DNA of 64,000 bases. It comes from Planctomycetota bacterium (lineage in GTDB: Bacteria > Planctomycetota > UBA1135 > UBA2386). Shown here one piece after another: positions 16,410-24,926 of the stretch (the first letter of the stretch is position 1; the number at the start of each line of letters is the position of its first letter). The stretch spans positions 21,132 to 85,131 of the forward strand of contig JANQJF010000071.1 in the NCBI GenBank assembly GCA_028281765.1, read 5' to 3'. A program made the position numbers and the translations under genes. Below the pieces are notes generated by a model, which saw only the letters and a list, made by a program, of their open reading frames with translations, made no database searches and was not told where the DNA came from.

Positions 16410-18287
16410 TCACTTGTCGCTCGTCGCCAGGATCCGCTCGACGGCCGCGAGGACGGTCTCCCGCGGCAGCGCGAGGGTCTCGACACGGCCGGCCCGCGCG
16501 ATGTTGATCCCCACGGCCTTGCCGTCGAGGTCGACGATCGGACCGCCGCACTGGGACGGCAGGAGCACCGTGTCGTGCTGGATCACCGTGCCGAATCCCG
16601 CACGGACTTCGCTCAGTTCGCCCCAGACGCGCTCCTGGCGAGACGCCTCGGTCTGGAATCCGAGCTTCGCGGTGACGTCGAACTCCTCTTCGCCGCGGCG
16701 CACGCGAATCTTGATCTCGGTGCCGGCCGGGTGGGCGCGCAGCGCCGGCCGCAGGTCGTTGGCCTTCTCGAGCTTGGTGCCATTGATCGCGAGGAGGACG
16801 TCATCGGCCTCGAGGCCGGCGCGAGACGCGGCCGAGTCGTCGACCACTTCGTCGAGACGCGGCGGCGCCGACGATCGATCGATCCGCACTCCCAGGTAGC
16901 CGCGTGCGTGGGAGTACGGCGCGGAGCTGACGATGCCGACCGAAACCGGCAGGCCGTCGCCGTCGGGACTCGCGAGCCAGGCCCCACGCGACGGAACGGA
17001 ATCGGCCCACTCGATCGGCGCCAGATCCTTCGCGCCGACGCGCAGCAGCGCGAGGTCGTTGTCTTCATCGGAACCGACCCAGGTCGCGGCGACGTTACGC
17101 CCATCGATGTGGCAGAGAAGCCCCGTCTCTTCGAGTTCACTCGCCTTCGTGAGGACGAGGCCGTCCGCGCGCACGACGGTACCGAGGAGCACGCGATCGC
17201 CTTCGAGCATGATCGGAACCGTGCTCGCGTTCACTCGATCGACGACGCCACGAAACGCGCTGACCACGGCATCGTTCGCACGCATCTGTCGCAGGCGGCG
17301 CAGCTCGCGGTCGTTGCGCTCCATGACCGGTAAACCCGGGCGCAGCTCGACCGTGACTGTGACGTCCTTGCCATCGCGTCGGATCTCGAGTTCGACCGCG
17401 TCTTCGGCCTCCTTGATCAGGCGGGCCATCTCGCGCCGATGCTTCACGTCGGTGCCGTTGACGCTGAGGATGATGTCCCCGGCCTGGACACCGTCGCGCT
17501 CGGCCGGCTTACCCGGCAGGACCTCGCGCACCTTGACGGCGCCCCTGTGCTTGCGGTCGTAGCGCGCACCAAAGCGCACCGAACGCCCGCGCCTGTCCAT
17601 GCTGCCGATGACCTCGCCCTTGTCGAGGGACTCCCACTCGCGGTGGAACGCGTCGATCGGCACGTGCATGTTCTGCGCGAGGTTGTCGGCGATGCGGCTG
17701 TTGATGCCGATGACGTTGCCCTGCATGTCGAAGATCGGCCCGCCCGAGTCGCCGCCCTGCATCGTGCAGTCGGAGACGAGCCACCCGTTGCCTTCGGGGA
17801 TGTGAAGGACACGGCCGAGTCGCGCCGGCGCCGAGCGTCCGATCTTCGCGCCGCTCGGATGCCCGAGCTGCAGACACCACTCGCCCTTCCGCAGCGACGT
17901 CGTCGTGCCCATCGGAACCGTCGGGAATTCGCCCTTCGACAGGATCTTGATCAGACCGGTGTCCGTGCCGTGATTCGCGCCGAGCGTCTCGCCCTCGATG
18001 ACGCGACCGTCGTGCAGGGTCATCTCGATCTTCTGCCCGGCCGACACCGAAACGTGACCCGCGGTCAGCACGTAGCCGTTCGGAATGACGACGCCACTCG
18101 CGCCCGGCAGCGAGACCGTCGCCGGCAGCACGCGCTCGATCAACTCCTGCACGTAGCCCTGCATCTCGCGGAGCTCGACGCGATTCGCCGGCTCCCCACC
18201 GGCGAGGATTTCGGTGAGTCGCGCTTCTTGAGTCGAGGCGGGGGCGGCCGCGACCAGAACGGTGAGGGCGAGTCCGATCTGTCTCAT
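16410..18287 (-). CDS. HtrA-like trypsin/PDZ protease with a second, degenerate protease unit
   Basis: A 625-residue protein with a signal peptide (cleavage near AST-QE). The first unit has a complete triad: His78 (TAGH), Asp109 (GTDTGLIK) and Ser181 (GGDSGGP), followed by a PDZ domain (residues about 225-315, AGDIILSVNG). A second trypsin-like unit begins near residue 345. There the His motif reads LTKAS, the Asp motif NDLALLRV remains, and the Ser motif reads SQCGGP, so it lacks the His and has Cys for Ser. A PDZ-like segment (ADDVLLAINGTKLE) is inserted before the Cys motif. Periplasmic quality control is the expected role. The start agrees with a TATGCT hexamer 8 nt upstream. Confidence 0.88.
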   Translation of the reverse strand: MRQIGLALTVLVAAAPASTQEARLTEILAGGEPANRVELREMQGYVQELIERVLPATVSLPGASGVVIPNGYVLTAGHVSVSAGQKIEMTLHDGRVIEGETLGANHGTDTGLIKILSKGEFPTVPMGTTTSLRKGEWCLQLGHPSGAKIGRSAPARLGRVLHIPEGNGWLVSDCTMQGGDSGGPIFDMQGNVIGINSRIADNLAQNMHVPIDAFHREWESLDKGEVIGSMDRRGRSVRFGARYDRKHRGAVKVREVLPGKPAERDGVQAGDIILSVNGTDVKHRREMARLIKEAEDAVELEIRRDGKDVTVTVELRPGLPVMERNDRELRRLRQMRANDAVVSAFRGVVDRVNASTVPIMLEGDRVLLGTVVRADGLVLTKASELEETGLLCHIDGRNVAATWVGSDEDNDLALLRVGAKDLAPIEWADSVPSRGAWLASPDGDGLPVSVGIVSSAPYSHARGYLGVRIDRSSAPPRLDEVVDDSAASRAGLEADDVLLAINGTKLEKANDLRPALRAHPAGTEIKIRVRRGEEEFDVTAKLGFQTEASRQERVWGELSEVRAGFGTVIQHDTVLLPSQCGGPIVDLDGKAVGINIARAGRVETLALPRETVLAAVERILATSDK

Positions 18288-18295
18288 GGCCGCGA

Positions 18296-18301
18296 AGCAT
18301 A
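18296..18301 (-). promoter_or_regulatory. -10-like TATGCT, leaderless arrangement
   Basis: On the minus strand TATGCT ends 8 nt before the ATG at 18287. No SD is present. Confidence 0.45.
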
Positions 18302-18412
18302 GCGAGCCCGTCTACACCCGCGCGTCGCGTGAGCACCCCACCGGAAGAACGACAGGGTTGTTACTTCTCTGCGGCGCCCCTCACACGGAACGCCGCAGCA
18401 GCCACTCGAACG

Positions 18413-21400
18413 CTACCGAAGCGTTACCCGAATCGTGCGTGCCGGCTTCAGATCACGGACCTGCAGCGTCTTCTCGGCGCGGAGTCCCGTCGTCGTTTCC
18501 GCGACGAACTTCCACGTGCCGAGCGGGATCTGAATCCGTCGCTCGTACGGACGGGGCAGCACGACCGCACGTTCTTCGGTCAGGCTCCAGTACGCGCTGC
18601 CATCTCGCGGATCGATGACCTTCACCGTCAAGGAGCCGAGGTCACGGTCGTTCGGTAGCTCCATGAGGAAGTGGTGCATCGCCGCCGCGAGCAGCTTGAC
18701 CTCGACGGCCGTCTCGACGCCGGACGTGACCTCGAACTCGTGACGAACCGTTCCGGCACCCTTGCCGCGAACCGTCAGCGAGTACTTGCCGGGCGACAGG
18801 TTGCTCCAGAACACTTCGTTGCCGAGCCCGACGTCTTCCGACACGTTCTGATACGAACCGGTCGGCGCCGCGCGGACGGTGGCCTCGATCGATCGCGTCG
18901 AGTCGTCGCGCAGTAAACGAACGCGTGCCGAACCCGCCGGCTCGGTCACGAGAGGATCCAGGTGTCGCTCTTCGCTCTCCGCGAGATCGAACCAATCGCC
19001 AATCGCGATCGCGATGTCACCGACGAGCGCGATCGGGCGGTACCGTCCAGGAGCGAGACGCTTGAACGTGAACTCGAGACCATCCTTCTGTGGCCCCATG
19101 CGCCAGAATCCCTTGTCGCTCTTGAGGATCATGCCCGGCGTCGCCTTCGGCGGCACGCGGCCACCCGCGTCGTCCAGGCGCACCTTGACGATCCCGTTCT
19201 CCTTCGACTTCACGACGTCGAAACTCGCGCGGAGATGCACGTCGCCACGATCCGGCCAGACGTTGCCCTTCTCGAGCGGATCCGCGTCTTTCGGCTTGTT
19301 CCACAGCTGCACGGACATCGTGTGCTGGACGTCCTCGACGTTGTAGAACGTGAAGCGTCCGTCCTTGTTCGCGTGCAGCACTTCCTGCTTGCCCGACTCG
19401 GTCTGCGTCAGGTTGACGAACACGTTGCCCATCGGCGAACCGTCGAGGTACGTGATGTAGCCCTGGATCACGTGTCCCGGTTCGATCACCGGATCCCAGT
19501 CGATCGTCTCACCCGGCTTCGCATCGAGCAAAAGACGCGCGCGCATGATCGACTCCTGCCACTTGCGACGCCCCCCGCGCGTCGCGTACGCGATCGTCGG
19601 ACCGCCGCTGTGTTCGCGGAGTACGTATCGACCGTAGTCGTCCGCGATCGAGAACGGATGACCGATCGCCGTATCGAAGTCGAACTGACCCGCCTGCTGG
19701 AAGCTCTCGCGAATGCGCTCCGGGAACGCGCGCACGATCGCACCCGCGATCGGTTCGCCCTCTTCGTCGCGCACCGTGCCACGCAGAGTTACCGGCGCCT
19801 CGAGTCGAATGTCGAGCTCCGCCGGCGTCTCGACGACCAGGGTCTGCTCGCCATACCACACGGGGAAGCCCTTGCCGTACGCGGCGACCGGATGGTCCCC
19901 GGGCTTCACGCCGCGGAAGCGGTAAAATCCCTCGGCGTCCGTGCGCGTCGTCAGCGGCGTCCAGCTCTCCTTGACGCCGCCACCCGTACGCATCTCGAAG
20001 TGCCCCGGCGCGCGCCCGACGGCGACGAGTGCGCCGACAACGGGATCTCCGTCCGGTCCGAGCACGCGACCCGACAGGACCGCCCCACGACCAGAGACGA
20101 CGAGCCGAAGCTCGGTCGGCGACACTTCCTCGAGATCGACGAGCTGAGACGGCGCGAAGTGCTCGGCCAGCGCGCCGAGCGAGCACGACGGCTTCACGCC
20201 ACGCACGGAGAAGCGACCGTCCTTCGCGCTCCGTGCGACGACGCGCCCGCCGATCCAATTCGTCCAGCCGTTCGTCAGCCAGATGCCGGCGTCGGCGATC
20301 GACTGCCCGTTGCTGTCGACGACGATGCCATCCACGTCGACGCCCTCGTCGAGCGTCACGTCGATCTCGGCCTGCTCGGCGGCCACGACCTCCGCCTTGC
20401 CTCGCGCACCGCGATCCGTGCGCGCCGAGTAGTGACCCGGCGCGAGTCCTCGGAACAGGGCCCGGCCATCCTCGTCGGTGACCGAACGGCCCACGGGAAT
20501 CCGCGGTGCGCCTTCGGTCGAAGTGATCAGATCGACGCCGACGTCGGGCGCACGCTCGTCGTCCGACCACGAGACGACGACGACCAGAGACCCGGTCGAA
20601 GGGTCGTCGACCACGGGCGCGCCGGACGGTTTCGCCTGCACGTCCGTTCGTGAGACCGTGTCGGCTTCGGCGGCCGTGGTCGACGGTTGCGTATCGTGTT
20701 CGATCGCATCGAGCGACGCCGTCACGGGCGCGGGGGCAGCGCCTGGTGGTGGAGATTCGGAGTCGGGTCCACTCAGGAGGGCCGACACCCCCCAGACACC
20801 GAGGCCGACGAGGAGAACTGCAGCGAGGATGACGACGCGTCGCACGATCTCGATTCCTCCGAACACAGAGAATGTGGAACTCCCTCCCGCGATGGCGCCG
20901 GCAGCCGCAGCGAGTTCGCCCGGACCGACGGCGATCGCGAGGAGCGCCGCTTGCCAGCTGCGCCCTTCCCCATCGAAGTCCGCGGACAACTTGCCGCGCA
21001 ACTCGACGAGCGCACGGCTCAACCGGGTCTTGACGGTCTTGACCGGCACGTCGAAACGCGCCGCGATCTCGCGCGGCGGCAGGTTCTCGAAGTAGCGCAG
21101 ATAGACGGTCTCGCGATACGGCTCACGCAACGTACGCAGCGCGCGCGCCAGACTCTCGTGCGCTTCGAGCTTTTCGACGATCGAGTCGGTCGGCGGCGCG
21201 GGATCGGGTTGCGGCAGCGACGACTTGTGAACGTGCGTCGTCGCGTTGCGCCGAAACCTATCGATGACGCGTCGCCGCAGCGTCGTGACGAGCCAGGATC
21301 GCGACAGCACGCGCGGCGGCTTCTCGACCGCGGTCAAGAACACCGACTGGACGACATCGTCGCAGTCGGCCTCGTGCGCGAGCAGAGTGCGCGCAACCCG

Positions 21401-21454
21401 GCGCAAGGCCGCCGAGTGATCGGGCCAATCGGGGAGGTGGACGGTGGGGTCCAT
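18413..21454 (-). CDS. ECF sigma factor fused to a membrane helix and carboxypeptidase-regulatory-like repeats
   Basis: A 1013-residue protein. Residues about 12-70 are sigma region 2 (CDDVVQSVFLTAVE, SWLVTTLRRRVIDRFRR) and 100-155 region 4 with the helix-turn-helix LPPREIAARFDVPVKTVKTRL. A single membrane helix lies at about 206-227, then a Pro/Ala linker. From about residue 275 to the end are repeated beta-sandwich units of the CarboxypepD_reg type (GRVLGPDGDPVVGALV, LRGTVRDEEGEPIAGAIV, GSLTVKVIDPRDGSAYW). The orientation would put the sigma part in the cytoplasm and the repeats outside. A TAAAAT hexamer on the minus strand at 21496-21501 may be its -10. A one-piece signalling sigma factor is inferred, not shown. 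Confidence 0.88.
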   Translation of the reverse strand: MDPTVHLPDWPDHSAALRRVARTLLAHEADCDDVVQSVFLTAVEKPPRVLSRSWLVTTLRRRVIDRFRRNATTHVHKSSLPQPDPAPPTDSIVEKLEAHESLARALRTLREPYRETVYLRYFENLPPREIAARFDVPVKTVKTRLSRALVELRGKLSADFDGEGRSWQAALLAIAVGPGELAAAAGAIAGGSSTFSVFGGIEIVRRVVILAAVLLVGLGVWGVSALLSGPDSESPPPGAAPAPVTASLDAIEHDTQPSTTAAEADTVSRTDVQAKPSGAPVVDDPSTGSLVVVVSWSDDERAPDVGVDLITSTEGAPRIPVGRSVTDEDGRALFRGLAPGHYSARTDRGARGKAEVVAAEQAEIDVTLDEGVDVDGIVVDSNGQSIADAGIWLTNGWTNWIGGRVVARSAKDGRFSVRGVKPSCSLGALAEHFAPSQLVDLEEVSPTELRLVVSGRGAVLSGRVLGPDGDPVVGALVAVGRAPGHFEMRTGGGVKESWTPLTTRTDAEGFYRFRGVKPGDHPVAAYGKGFPVWYGEQTLVVETPAELDIRLEAPVTLRGTVRDEEGEPIAGAIVRAFPERIRESFQQAGQFDFDTAIGHPFSIADDYGRYVLREHSGGPTIAYATRGGRRKWQESIMRARLLLDAKPGETIDWDPVIEPGHVIQGYITYLDGSPMGNVFVNLTQTESGKQEVLHANKDGRFTFYNVEDVQHTMSVQLWNKPKDADPLEKGNVWPDRGDVHLRASFDVVKSKENGIVKVRLDDAGGRVPPKATPGMILKSDKGFWRMGPQKDGLEFTFKRLAPGRYRPIALVGDIAIAIGDWFDLAESEERHLDPLVTEPAGSARVRLLRDDSTRSIEATVRAAPTGSYQNVSEDVGLGNEVFWSNLSPGKYSLTVRGKGAGTVRHEFEVTSGVETAVEVKLLAAAMHHFLMELPNDRDLGSLTVKVIDPRDGSAYWSLTEERAVVLPRPYERRIQIPLGTWKFVAETTTGLRAEKTLQVRDLKPARTIRVTLR

Positions 21455-21536
21455 TCGGAGGGAGGAGACGCTCGGGGGAGCAAATCGACCTCGGGATTTT
21501 ATCCGGTCGTGCGGCGGGCCGTGCGTGTCGGGAGCA

Positions 21537-21558
21537 GGGGCACGGGCATGGGAACGGG
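21537..21558 (+). repeat. G-rich array, G-quadruplex capable
   Basis: GGGG, GGG, GGG and GGG are separated by CAC, CAT and AAC; similar GGG-N3 units continue to 21575. A regular 3-nt loop array of this kind is a canonical G-quadruplex pattern. Confidence 0.45.
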
Positions 21559-21572
21559 CACGGACGGGTCAG

Positions 21573-21690
21573 GGGTCACCACCGCGCAGGCGCAGGCGCA
21601 AGCGCACGCGCAGCACGGGAGTCGTGCGGCGCACCGACATGGTCACCAAATAGCACCGTGTCGCGTGGTGTGCCTGCGCGGTGGTGACCC
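21573..21690. repeat. Long inverted repeat with exact 19-nt arms
   Basis: Arms 21573-21591 and 21672-21690 are exact reverse complements and start with GGGTCACCACCGCGC. The interior has GCAGGCGCAAGCGCA units. A half-copy with the same GGGTCACCA-CGCGCA-GCAGGCGCA-GCACGGGAG order lies at 4986-5021. It has no ORF; it may be a small non-autonomous element or a structured RNA region. Confidence 0.5.
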
Positions 21691-21754
21691 GTGGCCCATG
21701 GCCCCTTGACCCGTGCTTCGCGCCCGTAGCCCGAGGACCCTACCGACGCACCCC

Positions 21755-22753
21755 TCAGTCGAGGCGGTGCATCGGAACCGGCTCCCCGCCGGTCATCAGC
21801 GAGCGCTGCGCGGCTTGCAGCACGCGGAGGGTCTGCAGGCCCGAGACCCCGTCGGTCAACGCCGGCTCGCGCGTCTTGATCGCGTCGAGGAACGCGGAGC
21901 ACTCCTGGAAAAGCGGCTCGTCGTCGGCGAACTCGAGCTCGATGCCTTCGCCCTTGATCGGGACCGGGCCGTCGGGGCCCTGCTCGACGCGCTTGTCGTG
22001 GCGGATCAACTGCTTCGTGACGTCGTCGTAGGTCACCATGCCCTTCGAGCCGGTGACGACGAGGCGCTGCTCCTTGAACGGGTGCAGCCACGACACGAAG
22101 ACGTGCGCGCGCACCCCGTTGTCGAACAGCATCGTGCTGACCGTCGAGTCGGCGATGTTCGCGGTGATGTAGTTCCCACCCACCGACGTGACCTGCAGCG
22201 GCGCGGCGCCGACCAACCGGAGGATGATCGCGACGTCGTGCGGCGCGAAGCTCCAGAGGATGTTCTCCTCCGTGCGAATCTTGCCGAGGTTCAGACGGTT
22301 CGAATAGATGTATTGGACCTTCCCGAGCTCACCCTCGCGCACCATCGAGCAAATGCGCCGAATCGCCGGATGGTACTCGAGCACGTGGCCGACCATGAGC
22401 ATGCGGCCCTTGGCCTGGGCCAACTGCACGAGCTCGGAAGCATGCGAGAGCTCGAGCGCCAGCGGCTTCTCGACGAAGACGTCCTTGCCGGCCTCCATCG
22501 CGAGCTTCGCCAACGAGTAGTGCGTCTCGGCCGGAGTCGCGAACACAACACCGTGCACGTCGGAGCCGAGCACGGCGTCGAGGTCCGCGGTGATGTCTGC
22601 ATCAGGCGCGAGTTCGGCGGCCTTGGCGCGACCGGCTTCGGTCGCGTCACAGACAACGGCAAGCGCACCGGTGCGGGCGAAGTTGCGGACGAGGTTCTTC
22701 CCCCAGTAGCCGCAGCCAACGACCGCGACCTTGGGATCGCTGATAGTGCTCAC
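21755..22753 (-). CDS. wbpB: Gfo/Idh/MocA oxidoreductase, WbpB-like (UDP-GlcNAcA 3-dehydrogenase)
   Basis: A 332-residue protein with GTG start and a GGGAGGG site 6 nt upstream. Residues 8-14 VAVVGCGYWGKN bind NAD(P). VEKPLALE (about residue 94) and GHVLEYHPA (about 121) are the conserved Gfo/Idh/MocA signatures. It starts 12 nt after the stop of the WbpE-like aminotransferase and so is second in that operon. With WbpE- and WbpD-like enzymes next to it, the best reading is oxidation of UDP-GlcNAcA at C3, the first step of the 3-acetamido branch. Other sugar dehydrogenase roles are possible on sequence alone. Confidence 0.82.
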   Translation of the reverse strand: MSTISDPKVAVVGCGYWGKNLVRNFARTGALAVVCDATEAGRAKAAELAPDADITADLDAVLGSDVHGVVFATPAETHYSLAKLAMEAGKDVFVEKPLALELSHASELVQLAQAKGRMLMVGHVLEYHPAIRRICSMVREGELGKVQYIYSNRLNLGKIRTEENILWSFAPHDVAIILRLVGAAPLQVTSVGGNYITANIADSTVSTMLFDNGVRAHVFVSWLHPFKEQRLVVTGSKGMVTYDDVTKQLIRHDKRVEQGPDGPVPIKGEGIELEFADDEPLFQECSAFLDAIKTREPALTDGVSGLQTLRVLQAAQRSLMTGGEPVPMHRLD

Positions 22754-22765
22754 GGGGAGCCCTCC

Positions 22766-23926
22766 CTAACTGTCCTTCAGAATGTCGACGACTTGCTCGA
22801 CGACGTATTCGATCTCGCTTTCGCGAAGTCCCGAGAATACCGGAAGTGCCAAGGTCTCGGCAGCGGCTTTCTCCGCCACCGGAAAATCCCCCGCGGTGTG
22901 CCCGCACGCAGCGAAACACTCCTGCATGTGCATCGGCACCGGGTAGTAGATCTCGGAGCCGACGCCACGCTCGCCGAGCTCGGCGCGCACCGCGTCGCGG
23001 CGACCGCCGCCGAAGCGCACGACGAACTGGTTGTAGATGTGGCTGTCCTGCACGCGCACCGGGAGGCCGATCTCGTGCGGGGCGACCTCGGTCGGCTCCG
23101 CGCTGACGACGCCAGCGGCGCGGAAGAGCCGCTCGTAGAGCGCGGCGTTCGCGCGGCGCTTCTCGGTGTCGGCCGGGAGGCGCGGCAGCTTCGCACGCAC
23201 GAATGCGGCCTGCAGCGGGTCGAGGCGGAAGTTGCCGCCGACGACCTTGTGGTAGTACTTCGGCTTGCCGCCGTGCTGACGCATCAGGCGCGCCTTGTCG
23301 GCGAGCTCCTGGTCGTTGGTCGTGACGACGCCCCCATCGCCGAGGCAGCCGAGGTTCTTCGAGGGGAAAAACGAGAAGCAGCCATAGTCGGCCATCGAAC
23401 CGGCGCCCTGGCCGTTCCACTGCGCGCCGATCGCCTGCGCCGCGTCTTCGATGACCGCGATGCCACGCTCCTTGGCGAGATCCATGATCGCGCCGACGTC
23501 GGTGCACTGGCCGTAGAGGTGCACGGGCATGATCACCTTCGTCTTGTCGGTGATCTTGGCCGCGATGTGCTCGGCGGTCGTGTTGTAGGTGATCGGGTCG
23601 ACGTCGACGAAGACGGGCTTCGCGCCGGTACGCCAGATCGTGCCGGCCGTCGCGAAGAACGTGTAGGTCGGGCAAATCACCTCGTCGCCCTGACCGACGC
23701 CGAGCGCCATCAGGGTGCACATCAGCGCATCCGTTCCCGAGGAGACGCCAATCGCGTGCTTCGCTCCGGTGAACTCCGCGATCTCGGCTTCGAGGCCTTC
23801 GACCTCGGGGCCCATGATGTAACGGCCGGACGTCAGGACGCGCTCGAACGCGTCGCGCAGCTCACCCATCAGGTCGTCTTCGACGCGCGTAAGATCGAGA
23901 AGCGGAACCTTGGTGATTTGTGTCAC
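22766..23926 (-). CDS. wbpE: DegT/DnrJ/EryC1 aminotransferase, WbpE-like
   Basis: A 386-residue PLP enzyme starting at GTG 23926. GTDALM (about 64-69), EDAAQAIGA (160-168) and the PLP-binding Lys190 in SFFPSKNLGCLGDGG are all present. The length is normal for sugar aminotransferases. In the Wbp pathway WbpE transfers an amino group from glutamate to C3 of the 3-keto sugar made by WbpB. The gene is first in a two-gene operon with the wbpB-like gene; the wbpD-like gene is about 1 kb away, on the far side of a RAYT-like gene. Confidence 0.88.
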   Translation of the reverse strand: MTQITKVPLLDLTRVEDDLMGELRDAFERVLTSGRYIMGPEVEGLEAEIAEFTGAKHAIGVSSGTDALMCTLMALGVGQGDEVICPTYTFFATAGTIWRTGAKPVFVDVDPITYNTTAEHIAAKITDKTKVIMPVHLYGQCTDVGAIMDLAKERGIAVIEDAAQAIGAQWNGQGAGSMADYGCFSFFPSKNLGCLGDGGVVTTNDQELADKARLMRQHGGKPKYYHKVVGGNFRLDPLQAAFVRAKLPRLPADTEKRRANAALYERLFRAAGVVSAEPTEVAPHEIGLPVRVQDSHIYNQFVVRFGGGRRDAVRAELGERGVGSEIYYPVPMHMQECFAACGHTAGDFPVAEKAAAETLALPVFSGLRESEIEYVVEQVVDILKDS

Positions 23927-24047
23927 GAGAAGGGGTCTCCAGGTACGGCTAGGGCCTAGGAAGGGCCCAGGTTAGCGCTTGGCAATCTGCCGGACACTCC
24001 AGAATTTCGTTGGAGTTCTCGGTCGACCGGAAGTCCCATATCAAGCG

Positions 24048-24926
24048 ATGGCAGCGAAGAAGAAGAAGCAACAGCGGAAGCCGGCCGGCAAGAAGGCGGT
24101 CAAGAAGACCACCGGCAGCAAGGGCCGACGCGTCACGAAAAAGACGCCAGCCAAGAAGAAGGCGGCGAAGAAGGCTACGACCAAGAAGAAGTCGGTTCGC
24201 AAGCCGGCAACCAAGAAGAAGGTCGTCAAGAAGGCCCGAAAGAAGGTCAGCAAGAAGAAGCCCGCGTTCGGCTGGGGCGGCGCGCGCCCCGGAGCCGGCC
24301 GTCCGCCGAAGGGCGACAAGCCGATGGCGTCCCACGCGAAGAAGGGCGCACTCCCGAAGGGCTGCCCGCTGCTCGTGACGACGCCGCTCCGGCCGGGCCT
24401 CCCGAGCCTGCGGCGCACGCGCGAGTACGAGATCCTGCGGGAGCAGTTCGAGCTCGGCTGCGACCGGTTCGGGTTCCGCCTGTGCCACTACTCGGTCGGC
24501 AAGGACCACTACCACATGATTTGCGAGGCGCCGAATCGCAACGCGATGTCCCGCGGGCTGCAGGGCCTCACGATTCGCATCGCGCGCGCGCTCAACCGAC
24601 ACTGGGGCCGCAAGGGCAAGGTGTTCTCGGACCACTACGACGAACGCAGCCTCGAGACCCCACAGGAGGTCCGCCAGGGCCTAGTGTTCGTCCTGAACAA
24701 CGCGAAGCGACTCAAGTACCGCCCGGCGTCCAAGATCGACCTCTACTCGTCCGGCCCGTGGTTCGACGGCTGGAAGGGATCGGCCAAGGCGTCCGGCCAC
24801 GAGGACTGGGAGCTGCCGATCGTGCAGCCGCGATTCGCACTGCTGAAATCGAGCTGGCGCCGCCTCGGCAAGATCTCGCCCACCGAGATCCAGCAGCCGC
24901 TGAAGCGCCGCAGCGCGTTCGACTAG
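24048..24926 (+). CDS. RAYT-like (IS200/Y1 HUH) protein with histone-H1-like tail; catalytic Tyr replaced
   Basis: A 292-residue protein. Residues 4-72 are almost only Lys, Ala, Arg and Thr (KKAVKK, KKTPAKKKAAKK), like histone H1 or bacterial H1-like tails. Residues 77-90 GGARPGAGRPPKGD are the basic motif often seen in front of solo transposase-like proteins. The rest matches the REP-associated Y1-transposase family: HYH at 154-156 for the metal-binding HUH, RGLQGLTIRIARALNR, GRKGKVFSDHYDERSL, and VRQGLVFVLNNAKRL. In relatives I recall, the last motif carries Tyr where Phe214 stands here, so strand-transfer chemistry may be lost. No terminal repeats were found. It interrupts the wbp-like genes and overlaps the end of wbpD by 4 nt, tail to tail. 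Confidence 0.78.
   Translation: MAAKKKKQQRKPAGKKAVKKTTGSKGRRVTKKTPAKKKAAKKATTKKKSVRKPATKKKVVKKARKKVSKKKPAFGWGGARPGAGRPPKGDKPMASHAKKGALPKGCPLLVTTPLRPGLPSLRRTREYEILREQFELGCDRFGFRLCHYSVGKDHYHMICEAPNRNAMSRGLQGLTIRIARALNRHWGRKGKVFSDHYDERSLETPQEVRQGLVFVLNNAKRLKYRPASKIDLYSSGPWFDGWKGSAKASGHEDWELPIVQPRFALLKSSWRRLGKISPTEIQQPLKRRSAFD

Larger units (their letters stand above)
21455..21754. other. 300-bp intergenic region with G-rich array and inverted repeat
   Basis: No gene is seen. It contains the probable -10 of the sigma-fusion gene (21496-21501), a G-rich array with four runs of G spaced by 3 nt (21537-21558), then a GCAGGCGCA-type repeat and a long inverted repeat with exact 19-nt arms. Confidence 0.5.

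Noticed and set aside
24041..24418. Hydrophobic Phe-rich frame on the minus strand opposite the RAYT-like gene
   Set aside because: Poly-Lys codons read backwards give Phe and Leu runs; it has no start signal and no homology motif.
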